Assembly (NCBI RefSeq): GCF_004104015.1
Contig: NZ_RYFV01000006.1
Span: 1 to 64,000 of the forward strand
Reading direction: 5' to 3'
DNA length: 64,000 nucleotides
From: Actinomyces oricola
Lineage (GTDB): Bacteria; Actinomycetota; Actinomycetes; Actinomycetales; Actinomycetaceae
Below, in pieces: positions 47,686 through 57,452 of the stretch (position 1 is the stretch's first letter; every line of letters begins with the position of its first letter). Under the pieces are notes generated by a model. That model saw only the letters and a program-made list of their open reading frames with translations. It made no database searches and was not told the DNA's origin. Position numbers and translations under genes: made by a program.

Positions 47686-48627
47686 TCAGGGCAGGCGGAT
47701 GGTGACCCCGTCGTCGTCAGTGGCCACCAGACCGTCGGCCAGCAGACCGGACAGGGCCCTGGCCGGCTGGGCCGGGTCACTGCCCGAGACCGCCGCCAGC
47801 AACTCCCGGCGCCCCACGCTCACCTCGGGGTCTGCGGCGCGCAGCACCGCCATGATCCGCCCCCGGGCCTGCCGGTCGGTTCCGTGCCACGCCTGGGTGC
47901 GCCGTCGTGCCGCATGAACGTCGGCGGGGCGTCCGGACGCCACCCAGGCGCACTGCTCCCCCCAGGGGCAGGCGTCGCAATGCGGCTCACGGGCGGTGCA
48001 CACCAGAGCCCCCAACTCCATGACCGCCGCCGACCATCGGGCGGCACGCTGGTCACTGCGGGGCAGTAGCCCCTGAGCGCGCTCGCGCTCCGCCCGGGTC
48101 AGCGACGGGGCGGGCAGGGCCTGTCCGCCCACCGAGCGCGCCAGCACTCGGCGCACATTGGTATCCAGCACCAGCGCCCTACGACCATGGGCGAAGGCCA
48201 TGACCGCCCCGGCCGTGTACTCCCCGACCCCGGGCAGCGCCAGGAGGGCGTCACGCTCGGTGGGCACGGCGCCGTCGTGGTGCTCCACCACCGCCTGCGC
48301 GCATTCAATGAGACGTAAAGCGCGCCGCGGGTAGCCCAGGGTCCCCCAGGCCCGTAGCACGTGCGCGGTGGGGGCCGGCGCGAGATCAGCGGGCCCGGGC
48401 CAGCGGCGCATCCACTCCTGCCAGACGGGGACCACTCGCGCCACCGGCGTCTGCTGACTCATGACCTCACTGACCAGCACGCCCCAGGGCGAGGTCCCCT
48501 CCCGGCGCCAGGGCAGGTCCCGGGCGCTGCCGTCGTACCAGGTCAGGACCGCGTCCTGACGGGCACGGTCCTCCGCGTCCTCCGCGTCCTCCGCGTCCTC
48601 TGCGCCGCTGCGGGCCGGGGCGCTCAC
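47686..48627 (-). CDS. mutY: A/G-specific adenine glycosylase
   Basis: 313 residues. Removes adenine mispaired with 8-oxoguanine. Seen in order: PWRREGTSPWGVLVSEVMSQ with the catalytic Glu, then the helix-hairpin-helix LPGVGEYTAGAVMAFAHG and the catalytic Asp in ALVLDTNVRRVLAR. The 4Fe-4S loop follows with exact C-x6-C-x2-C-x5-C spacing (CTAREPHCDACPWGEQC). The Tyr-Thr after GE, in place of the endonuclease III lysine, identifies MutY. The C-terminal NUDIX-like 8-oxoG domain of long MutY is absent; short forms occur in actinobacteria. The N-terminus has an EDA repeat from a 9-bp microsatellite. The start overlaps the acetyltransferase stop by 4 nt. Confidence 0.92.
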   Translation of the reverse strand: MSAPARSGAEDAEDAEDAEDRARQDAVLTWYDGSARDLPWRREGTSPWGVLVSEVMSQQTPVARVVPVWQEWMRRWPGPADLAPAPTAHVLRAWGTLGYPRRALRLIECAQAVVEHHDGAVPTERDALLALPGVGEYTAGAVMAFAHGRRALVLDTNVRRVLARSVGGQALPAPSLTRAERERAQGLLPRSDQRAARWSAAVMELGALVCTAREPHCDACPWGEQCAWVASGRPADVHAARRRTQAWHGTDRQARGRIMAVLRAADPEVSVGRRELLAAVSGSDPAQPARALSGLLADGLVATDDDGVTIRLP

Positions 48628-49241
48628 AATTCCAGGAGCATGCGGGTATTGCCCAAGGTGTTGGGCTTGACCCGTGCCAGATCCAGGAACTCGGCTACGC
48701 CGTCGTCGTGGGAGCGGACCATCTCAGCGAAGGCGTCCATACCCACCGGCGTGCCCTCAATCTCCTTGAAGCCGTGGTCGGCGAAGAAATCCTCTTCGAA
48801 GGTCAGGCAGAAGACCCGGCGCAGCCCCAGAACCCGGGCCCGCTCCAGCAGCTCAAGAAGGATTGCCGACCCGATCCCCCGGTGCAGGTAGTCGCGGTTG
48901 ACCGCCAGAGTGCGTACCTCAGCAATGTCGTCCCACATGACGTGCAGGGCCCCGCAGCCCACCAGGCCGGTGCCGCCGGTGCCGTCGGGGCCCGGCCCGG
49001 CGCCCTCGGCCACGGTGAACTCCTGGATATCCTCGAAGTAGGCGATGAGGTCCTTGGCTATGAGGATGCGCCGCTCGGCATAGGGGCGCACCAGCTCGGC
49101 AATGGCGCGCGCGTCCGCCGGCCGGGCCGGACGCAGCACCGTGCGCCACTTCGGGTCTCGCGGCGGGCGGGGGCCCAGGCGGCGGGCACCGCGGATGGGG
49201 CGGGCACCGCGGATGGTCTGAAGGTGCGCTGCGCTGCTCAT
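48624..49241 (-). CDS. GNAT amino-acid N-acetyltransferase (ArgA-like)
   Basis: 205 residues with a GNAT fold. It resembles the short actinobacterial N-acetylglutamate synthase (Rv2747 type), first step of arginine synthesis. Visible parts are LRPARPADARAIAELVRPYA, RILIAKDLIAYFEDIQEFTV, the acetyl-CoA loop VNRDYLHRGIGSAILLELLE (Q/RxxGxG/A type), and RVFCLTFEEDFFADHGFKEI. It lacks the kinase-like domain of E. coli ArgA. The first 30 residues are basic and Gly/Pro-rich and probably disordered. GAAGGAGACC precedes ATG 49241. It overlaps mutY by 4 nt, an operon-like link with no obvious functional reason. Confidence 0.85.
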   Translation of the reverse strand: MSSAAHLQTIRGARPIRGARRLGPRPPRDPKWRTVLRPARPADARAIAELVRPYAERRILIAKDLIAYFEDIQEFTVAEGAGPGPDGTGGTGLVGCGALHVMWDDIAEVRTLAVNRDYLHRGIGSAILLELLERARVLGLRRVFCLTFEEDFFADHGFKEIEGTPVGMDAFAEMVRSHDDGVAEFLDLARVKPNTLGNTRMLLEL

Positions 49242-49485
49242 GGGTCTCCTTCCGCTTCCACAATGTCCACAATGCCGCCTCCCGGCCCCGGGGTCGCCGC
49301 GGTCCGGGCCTGGTCGGCGGGATGCGCCAGGCTAGCAGCACCGGCCCCGCCCCGACTGCCACGGGCCGGGCCCAGTAACTTGGCGCCGTGGCGTTGTGCA
49401 TCCTGCCATGAAGCGACGATCCTGGGAGTATCACCGTTCTTCGGAGCCGCGCCCGACTCCGCCCGCCCAGGAGAAGGATCCCACT

Positions 49486-51366
49486 GTGACCAAGGAACCA
49501 GCCCCCGCAGACGCCAGCACCGCCCCCGACGGCGACCCGGCCCCCACCGGCCCACAGGCCCCGGAGCCGGCCGCAGAACCAGCCCCCGACGACCCCGCCC
49601 CCGACGCCGTCCCCTCGGGAACCGGACCGACCGCCGGCCCCGCCCCGGGCCCGGTGGCCCCCACGGCCCTCAACCGCAACCAGCGCCGTACCGCCCTGGA
49701 GGCCATGACCTCAGCCGAGGGACTGGACCTACTCGTCGTCGGCGGTGGGATCACCGGGGCCGGGATCGCCCTGGACGCCGCGGCCCGAGGGCTGCGCACC
49801 GGCATCGTTGAAGCCGGCGACTGGGCGCAGGGAACCTCCTGCCAGTCCTCCAAGCTCGTCCACGGGGGCCTGCGCTACCTCTACCAGGCCAACTTCCCCC
49901 TGGTGAACGAAGCGCTCACTGAGCGGGGCCGCCTCCTGACCACGATCGCCCCGCACCTGGTCAAGGCGCAGCCCTTCCTGTGGCCGCTGAAGCACCACTA
50001 CGAGCGCAGCTACTCGGCCCTGGGCGTGGGCCTCTACGACGCTCTGGCAGTGGCGGGCGCTCGCGGCCAACGCACCGTCCCCCTCCAGAAGCACCTGGGC
50101 CGCAAGGGCGCCGCCGCCCTCGCCCCCGCCCTGGACACCTCTGATCTGGTGGGGGCCATCCGTTTCTACGACGCCCGCGTCGACGACGCCCGCCTGGTCA
50201 TCGACCTGGTGCGCACCGCCGTCGGCCTCGGGGCCCACGCCGCGGCCCGCACCAGGGTCACCGGCTTCCTGCGCGGCGCCCACGGAACCGTGGTCGGCGC
50301 CCACGTCCTGGACACCGAGACCGGCGCCGCCCATGAGGTCCGGGCACGGCGCATTATTAACGCCACCGGCGTGTGGACCGAACAAACCCAGGATCTGGCC
50401 ACCACCGCCGGGGGCTTGAAGGTGCTGGCCTCCAAGGGGATCCACCTGGTGGTGCCCAAGGAGGCCATTGACGCCCAGACCGGGCTCTTCCTGCGCACCG
50501 AGAAATCGGTCCTGTTCATTATCCCCTGGCCCAGTTACTGGATCATTGGCACCACCGACACCACCTGGGACCAGGACGTCGCCAAGCCGGTGGCCACCGC
50601 CGCCGACGTCGACTATCTGCTCGAGCACGCCAACTCGGTACTCACCCGTCCCCTTAGGCGCGAGGACATCATCGGGGTCTACGCCGGCCTGCGCCCCCTG
50701 CTCCAGCCCAGGCTCAAGCCCGGCGCCCGGGCCTCCTCCACGAAGGTCTCGCGCGAGCACACCGTCACCCGCCTGGCCCCCGGGCTCACCGCCATTGCCG
50801 GCGGCAAGCTCACCACCTACCGGGTCATGGCGGCCGACGCCGTCGATCACGCCCTGGGGGAGGCGCTGGCGCGCACCCTGCCCTGCGTCACCGCGGACCT
50901 GCCCCTGGTGGGCGCCCAGGACTACGCCGCCCTCCTCCCGCAGGCGGGGAAGATCGCCGCCGCCCGCGGCTGGACCCTGGAACGGGTCACGCACCTGCTG
51001 GACCGCTACGGCGACGAGACCCCCGCCCTGCTGGCGTCCATTGACGCCGACGCCGATCTGGGCCGGCCCCTGTCACAGGCCCCGGGGTACCTGCGCGCCG
51101 AGGTCGCCTGGGCGGTCTCCCATGAGGGGGCCGAGCACCTGGAGGAGGTGCTCGTGCGCCGGGTGCGCCTGGACATGGAGCACCGCGACCGGGGGCTGGG
51201 CGCGGCCGACGAGGTCCTGGAGGTCATGGCCCCCCTACTGGGCTGGGACGAACGGCGGACCACCGCTGAGAAGAAGTCCTACACCCAGCGGGTGGCCGAA
51301 CTGGCCGCCGCCGAGGCCGAGGCCACCGACGCGGCCGCCGTGGCCCGCATGAGCCGGGCCGTCTGA
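49486..51366 (+). CDS. glpD: Aerobic glycerol-3-phosphate dehydrogenase
   Basis: 626 residues from GTG 49486 with AGAAGGA 8 nt upstream. A membrane-associated FAD enzyme that oxidises glycerol 3-phosphate to dihydroxyacetone phosphate. The FAD site is LLVVGGGITGAGIALDAAAR, followed by GTSCQSSKLVHGGLRYL. FYDARVDDARLVIDLVRTA, RIINATGVWTEQ, WPSYWIIGTTDTTWD and VYAGLRPLL also match GlpD/GlpO. The C-terminal domain (AEVAWAVSHEGAEHLEEVLV, RRVRLDMEHRDRG) is complete. The first 60 residues are a Pro/Ala-rich acidic extension not found in most homologues and likely disordered. It forms an operon with glpK 12 nt downstream. Confidence 0.95.
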   Translation: MTKEPAPADASTAPDGDPAPTGPQAPEPAAEPAPDDPAPDAVPSGTGPTAGPAPGPVAPTALNRNQRRTALEAMTSAEGLDLLVVGGGITGAGIALDAAARGLRTGIVEAGDWAQGTSCQSSKLVHGGLRYLYQANFPLVNEALTERGRLLTTIAPHLVKAQPFLWPLKHHYERSYSALGVGLYDALAVAGARGQRTVPLQKHLGRKGAAALAPALDTSDLVGAIRFYDARVDDARLVIDLVRTAVGLGAHAAARTRVTGFLRGAHGTVVGAHVLDTETGAAHEVRARRIINATGVWTEQTQDLATTAGGLKVLASKGIHLVVPKEAIDAQTGLFLRTEKSVLFIIPWPSYWIIGTTDTTWDQDVAKPVATAADVDYLLEHANSVLTRPLRREDIIGVYAGLRPLLQPRLKPGARASSTKVSREHTVTRLAPGLTAIAGGKLTTYRVMAADAVDHALGEALARTLPCVTADLPLVGAQDYAALLPQAGKIAAARGWTLERVTHLLDRYGDETPALLASIDADADLGRPLSQAPGYLRAEVAWAVSHEGAEHLEEVLVRRVRLDMEHRDRGLGAADEVLEVMAPLLGWDERRTTAEKKSYTQRVAELAAAEAEATDAAAVARMSRAV

Positions 51367-51378
51367 AAGGATCCGGCC

Positions 51379-53007
<1,629 letters not shown>

Positions 53008-53034
53008 GACCGTGACCGCGGGCGGCGACTATTC

Positions 53035-53742
53035 GTGGATGGGGCCGCATTGACGCGTTCGGGCTTGGCGTCGCTCCTCCCGGACAGCGCCATCTGCGCC
53101 GAGAGCGGTGAGGAGGAAGTCACCGCGTCATTCACCCAAGAAGAGCGCCTTGTGGCGACCGCCACATCGGGCCGGCGCTCCGAGTTCTTCGGGGGGCGCG
53201 CGTGCGCGCGTCGGGCACTGCGCGGTTTCGGTGTGCCCGACGCGCCAATCGGTCGAATTGGACGCCGACCCGTCTGGCCGGACGGCTTCGTGGGGAGCAT
53301 CACCCACTGCTCCGGCTACCGGGCGGCCGCCGTGGCTCGGGCACGGGATCTGGTCGCCCTGGGCATTGACGCCGAACCGAACGCGGCGCTTCCTCGGAAT
53401 GTGCTCAGACTCATTGCCTCAACCGCAGAACGAGACGCGTTGGCCGAGCTGCCTGACGCGGGGCCGCACTGGGATCGCCTGCTGTTCAGCGCCAAGGAGT
53501 CGGTGTTCAAGGCGTGGTCCCCCGTCATGGACACCCAGCTGGGGTTCAAAGAGGCGGAGATTGAGATCGACCCCGCCGCCGGGAGGTTCCGGGCCCGGCT
53601 CCTGGGCGCCCCCCTCGTCCTGCCGAACCGCGCGACCACAGTGGTCCACGGGCGGTGGGGCCGAAGCGGGGACCTGCTCCTGACGGCCCTCGCGATTCCA
53701 TTGTTGGCGTTGAGCGATGATCCAGTGGAGTTCCGCGGCTAA
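53035..53742 (+). CDS. 4'-phosphopantetheinyl transferase (EntD/Sfp type)
   Basis: 235 residues from GTG 53035. It transfers the phosphopantetheine arm from CoA to carrier-protein serines. EntD-like signatures are clear: RRSEFFGGRACARRALRGFG, PVWPDGFVGSITHCSGYRAA, LGIDAEPN (Mg ligands D112 and E114), and LLFSAKESVFKAWSPV. The fit to the non-AcpS class suggests it serves nonribosomal-peptide or polyketide carriers, or a carboxylic acid reductase-type enzyme. None of these is in this window. It follows glpK by 27 nt, so read-through expression with glpDK is likely though functionally unexplained. GC content is like its neighbours. Confidence 0.9.
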   Translation: MDGAALTRSGLASLLPDSAICAESGEEEVTASFTQEERLVATATSGRRSEFFGGRACARRALRGFGVPDAPIGRIGRRPVWPDGFVGSITHCSGYRAAAVARARDLVALGIDAEPNAALPRNVLRLIASTAERDALAELPDAGPHWDRLLFSAKESVFKAWSPVMDTQLGFKEAEIEIDPAAGRFRARLLGAPLVLPNRATTVVHGRWGRSGDLLLTALAIPLLALSDDPVEFRG

Positions 53743-53991
53743 CCCCTGGAGGCGAGGAGTGGCGGCACCGCGCGGGGCACTGGGGCGTTCTCCAATGCGC
53801 AGACACCGTCGACCAAACCAGTAGTAGGTGAGCCCTGTTGAAGGCGACTTGAGGGATAATTGCTTTCGGCCGCTGGGCCGCCCGGCCCCGACTGGTCAAC
53901 GCTGACCGGTGGGCGAGCCCCGACTCGGGGCCGCCGGCCGGCCGGCCGACCCCGGCCAAGGAATGTTCACTGACTCTGTCCCGGAGCGCTC

Positions 53992-55671
53992 ATGCCTTTT
54001 GCTCGTCCGGCCGCGCTGGCGGCGTTCTTCACCCCCTCGACCACGGCGGTCGGCAGGAACGTCTTCCTCACTGCCGCCGTCGGGCTCCTGCCGCTCATCG
54101 CCTTCTTCGTGCTCATGGGCGTGCTCAAGGTCAAGACCCACTGGTGCTCCATGATCTCCCTGGGTCTGGCCGCCGTCATCGCCATCGTCTTCTTCGACAT
54201 GCCCGTGGCCATGACCGCCATGAGCGCCACCCAGGGCGCCATTATGGGCTTGATCCCAATCGTTTACATCATTGTTGCCGCCGTGTGGCTCTACAACCTC
54301 ACCGAGGCCTCGGGCCGCTCAGCGGATCTGCGCGCCGTGTTCAACGCGATCGGCAAAGGCGATACGCGCGCCCAGGCCCTCATTGTCGCCTTCTCCTTCT
54401 GCGGCCTGTTGGAGGGCCTGGCGGGGTTCGGCGCGCCAGTGGCCATTGCCGCCGCCATGGTCGCGGCCCTGGGCCTGCCCAAGCTGAAGTCCGCCGTCGT
54501 GGTCATGGTGGGCAACGCCATTAATGTGGGTTTTGGCGCCATGGCCATCCCCACCACCACCGCCGCCAGGCTCGGTGGCCAAGAGCCGGTCACCGTAGCC
54601 ATTTACATGGGTCGCCTCACCTGGATACTGTGCGCCGTCATCCCCATTGTTCTCCTGTTCATCCTGGACGGTGCGCGCGGTGTCAAACAGCTGTGGCCCC
54701 TGGCAGTGGTGGCCGGCCTGGCCACTGGCGCCGGGCACTTCCTGACGCCGTCGCTCTCCTACGAGCTCACCGCCGTGCTGGCCTCCCTGCTGGGCCTGGC
54801 CGCCTCCTACGTTTTCCTGCTGTTGTGGACCCCGACAACACCTCAGGAGTACCGCTCCGAAGTCAAGGCCGACGACGTCCCCGGCCGCGAGCGCGTCATT
54901 CTGGCACTCCTGCCCTATGTCCTGGTGGTGGTCATGATCGCCGTCACCAAGCTGTGGACCCTGGGGGTCAATCTCAATGACGCCTTGAAGGGCACTGATG
55001 TGGCCATCCAGTGGCCCGGGGTCTACGGGCGGCTGCTCGACGCCGCCGGCCGGCCGGCCACCAGCGCGGTCTACACCCTCCAGATCCTGTCCAACCCGGG
55101 CACCTGGATCTTCCTGACCGGGCTCATTGTCACCATTGTGTATGCGGCCCGCTCCGTGCCCGGCACCTTCGAAATGAGCGTGGGCAAAGGGCTGGCGACT
55201 CTGGCCAGCACCTGCCGCACCCTGCGCCTGGCGGTGCTGACCATTGTGAGCGTCATGGCTTTGGCCTATGTCATGAACTTTTCGGGGCAGACGACCGCGA
55301 TCGGTGCGGCTCTGGCGGCCACCGGGGCCGCCTACGCCTTCCTGTCCCCGGTCCTGGGGTGGATCGGCACCGCGGTGGCGGGTTCGGCGACGAGCGCCGG
55401 CGCCCTGTTCGCCAACCTTCAGGCCACGGCCGCCCAGGGTGCGGGACTGGACCCGCGGACCCTGCTGGCCGCCAACACCATTGGCGGGGGCCTGGGCAAG
55501 ATCGTCTCCCCACAGAACCTGGCCATTGCCACCACGGCGGTGGACGCCCCCGGGCAGGACGCCGAGGTCCTGCGCAAGGTGGCGCCCTATTCCCTGGGGC
55601 TACTCCTGGCGCTGTGCGCACTGGTCTTCATCGCCTCCCAGGGCCGGCTGGGCGGGTACATGCCGTCCTGA
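53992..55671 (+). CDS. lldP: L-lactate permease
   Basis: 559 residues, about 13-14 membrane segments, LctP family (TC 2.A.14), importing lactate or glycolate with protons. Family blocks: ATQGAIMGLIPIVYIIVAAV, SFCGLLEGLAGFGAPVAIAA (the conserved LEGxAGFGxPVAI), VVVMVGNAINVGFGAMAIPT, and NFSGQTTAIGAALAATGAAY. SPVLGWIGTAVAGSATSAGA and GGGLGKIVSPQNLAIATTAV close the list. A GATAAT -10 candidate lies at 53855-53860. It is followed by a lipoprotein gene and then the lutABC lactate-oxidation genes on the same strand, which supports lactate as the substrate. Confidence 0.95.
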   Translation: MPFARPAALAAFFTPSTTAVGRNVFLTAAVGLLPLIAFFVLMGVLKVKTHWCSMISLGLAAVIAIVFFDMPVAMTAMSATQGAIMGLIPIVYIIVAAVWLYNLTEASGRSADLRAVFNAIGKGDTRAQALIVAFSFCGLLEGLAGFGAPVAIAAAMVAALGLPKLKSAVVVMVGNAINVGFGAMAIPTTTAARLGGQEPVTVAIYMGRLTWILCAVIPIVLLFILDGARGVKQLWPLAVVAGLATGAGHFLTPSLSYELTAVLASLLGLAASYVFLLLWTPTTPQEYRSEVKADDVPGRERVILALLPYVLVVVMIAVTKLWTLGVNLNDALKGTDVAIQWPGVYGRLLDAAGRPATSAVYTLQILSNPGTWIFLTGLIVTIVYAARSVPGTFEMSVGKGLATLASTCRTLRLAVLTIVSVMALAYVMNFSGQTTAIGAALAATGAAYAFLSPVLGWIGTAVAGSATSAGALFANLQATAAQGAGLDPRTLLAANTIGGGLGKIVSPQNLAIATTAVDAPGQDAEVLRKVAPYSLGLLLALCALVFIASQGRLGGYMPS

Positions 55672-55770
55672 GCCGAGCCGGGCCCAGGACGGGTGATCCA
55701 GGCCCGGGTGGAGGCGTGCAGGCGCTCCCCCACGTAGACTGGCCCCAACCAACCGTTACAGGAGGCCCCG

Positions 55771-56358
55771 TTGCACGGAGCAGGACGAGCCGGACCGGCC
55801 CTGGCGGTCCTGCTGTGCCTGGCGCTGACGGTCCTGGGGACCACATCCTGCTCCCGGCAGGACGTGGCGGAGGAGATGCCGCAGGACGCCCGTTTCGCGG
55901 CCTTCACCGAAAACCTTCCCGACAACGAGCCCCCGCCCGCGGTGCAGACGGACCTGGAGCCCGTGGTCCGGCGAGTGCCCGGGATGCACGTCCTGTCAGC
56001 CCACTTCGCCACACAGTACGTGGTCACGGCCTCGCGCCTCCCCTCGCCGGACACCCTGTACTGGTTCCACCTGGTCATGACCGTCGAGCACGCTGACGCC
56101 CAGGTCCTGGCGGACGCCTCCACCCAGGAGACGGGACTCCTGCCCGCCGTGTACCCCGACCTCCACCAGTACGTCCCCCAGGAGTGCGCCTTCCGTACCG
56201 TCCCCACGCACCCGGCGGAGCAGATCCTTCAGGGCGAGTACGACGGCCAGGGCAGCACCAGCACCCCGGACCCGCTCATCGGTGTCGAGGTCAACGACCT
56301 CGCCGTCTCCACCGACTGCGACCTGGTCGTGGCCACCCTCAGCACCTGGAGCATGTGA
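55771..56358 (+). CDS. Putative lipoprotein of unknown function
   Basis: 195 residues from a TTG at 55771, chosen because AGGAGG lies 6 nt upstream and the predicted signal peptide starts there. The hydrophobic stretch ALAVLLCLALTVLG ends in TTSCSRQ, giving a lipoprotein cysteine at residue 27. The rest has no family I recognise. There are two further cysteines (QECAFRT and TDCDLVVATL) that could form a disulfide, and an acidic Pro-rich segment near LPDNEPPPAV. A TAGACT -10-like box lies about 30 nt before the start. It sits between the lactate permease and lutABC, so a link to lactate use is possible but only by position. Confidence 0.6.
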   Translation: MHGAGRAGPALAVLLCLALTVLGTTSCSRQDVAEEMPQDARFAAFTENLPDNEPPPAVQTDLEPVVRRVPGMHVLSAHFATQYVVTASRLPSPDTLYWFHLVMTVEHADAQVLADASTQETGLLPAVYPDLHQYVPQECAFRTVPTHPAEQILQGEYDGQGSTSTPDPLIGVEVNDLAVSTDCDLVVATLSTWSM

Positions 56359-56654
56359 GGCCCCGGCCCCGTCTCCACCGCCGCCCGGCAAGGAGGATAT
56401 CGCCCTGGTGGTTGATGAGGCCGTCACGGCCCGCCCTCACCCGCAAAAGCACACAATGACGTGACGCAAAACGGCGTCGGCGTCCGGCCCCGCGCCGTCG
56501 CCCCAGCGGCCCGCCGCCCCCCCACGACCCTTGAAATTCAGCCGCTTCACGGCGCCACTGCCCCGGCGCCGCCCAGGATGTCAGATGAGGTGCGCCCGCC
56601 CCGGTAGCCTGTCCGGTGAATCACGCAACGAGGTCGTTGAATTGAGGTTCGACT
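56359..56654. promoter_or_regulatory. Spacer before lutA with a -10-like box
   Basis: No gene is seen in these 296 bp. TAGCCT at 56605-56610 is a plausible -10 for lutABC, about 45 nt before the GTG start. No operator palindrome was recognised, and the usual LutR gene is not adjacent. Confidence 0.45.
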
Positions 56655-57452
56655 GTGCGCATCGCACTCTTCGCGACATGTCTTGCGGACACCCTGTTCC
56701 CGCAGGCCCCACAGGCGACCGTCGCCATCTTGGAAAGGCTCGGCCATGAGGTCGTCTTCCCCGAGGGCCAGGTCTGCTGCGGCCAGATGCACGCGAACAC
56801 CGGGTACTTCAAGCAAGCCGCTCGCATTGTCCGGAACCACGCCGACACCTTCGAGCCGGTGCTCGACGGCGAATGGGATGCCATTGTGATCCCCTCGGGC
56901 TCGTGCACCGGTGCCGCCCGCCACGAGCAGGCGCTGGTCGCCGAGCACGTGGGGGATGCGGCTCTGGCCAACCGAGTGCGCCAGATCGCCAAGCACACCT
57001 ACGATCTGACCGAGCTGCTCACCGACGTGCTCGGCCTGGACGATGTTGGCGCCTACTTCCCCCATACAGTCACCTACCACCCCACCTGCCACTCCCTGCG
57101 CATTGCCAAGGTCGGCGACCGCCCCTACCGGCTGCTGCGGGCGGTGGAGGCCCTGACCCTGGTGGAACTGCCCGATGAGAACGTCTGCTGCGGTTTTGGC
57201 GGCACTTTCTCCATGAAGAATCACGAGACCTCCACGGCCATGCTCGCGGACAAGATGAGCGCCGTCATCGCCACCCGCGCCGAGGTGCTGTGCACTGGCG
57301 ACTACTCCTGCCTCATGCATATTGGTGGGGGGCTGTCGCGCGTCAACGCCGGGGTGCGGATTATGCATCTGGCCGAAATCCTGGCCTCCACCAAGGAGGC
57401 CCCCTTCACCGGGAACGTTTCCTTCGCCCCCAAGCAGGAGGTGGCGCGCTAA
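56655..57452 (+). CDS. lutA: L-lactate oxidation Fe-S protein LutA (LldE)
   Basis: 265 residues from GTG 56655 with GAGG upstream. It carries the two CCG-type cysteine-rich domains of the family: EGQVCCGQMHANTGYFKQAA and PDENVCCGFGGTFSMKNHET. Conserved single cysteines upstream of each (ATCLADTLFPQAPQA and VTYHPTCHSLRI) complete the clusters. LutA, LutB and LutC together oxidise L-lactate to pyruvate at the membrane, passing electrons to quinone. The stop and the lutB start share a base (TAATG), so translation is coupled. Confidence 0.95.
   Translation: MRIALFATCLADTLFPQAPQATVAILERLGHEVVFPEGQVCCGQMHANTGYFKQAARIVRNHADTFEPVLDGEWDAIVIPSGSCTGAARHEQALVAEHVGDAALANRVRQIAKHTYDLTELLTDVLGLDDVGAYFPHTVTYHPTCHSLRIAKVGDRPYRLLRAVEALTLVELPDENVCCGFGGTFSMKNHETSTAMLADKMSAVIATRAEVLCTGDYSCLMHIGGGLSRVNAGVRIMHLAEILASTKEAPFTGNVSFAPKQEVAR

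Noticed and set aside
46876-48069. A 397-codon plus-strand frame over the Arg/Gly-rich gene and mutY
   Set aside because: Arg/Pro/Gly composition typical of antisense to repetitive coding DNA, and it overlaps mutY's conserved FeS region.
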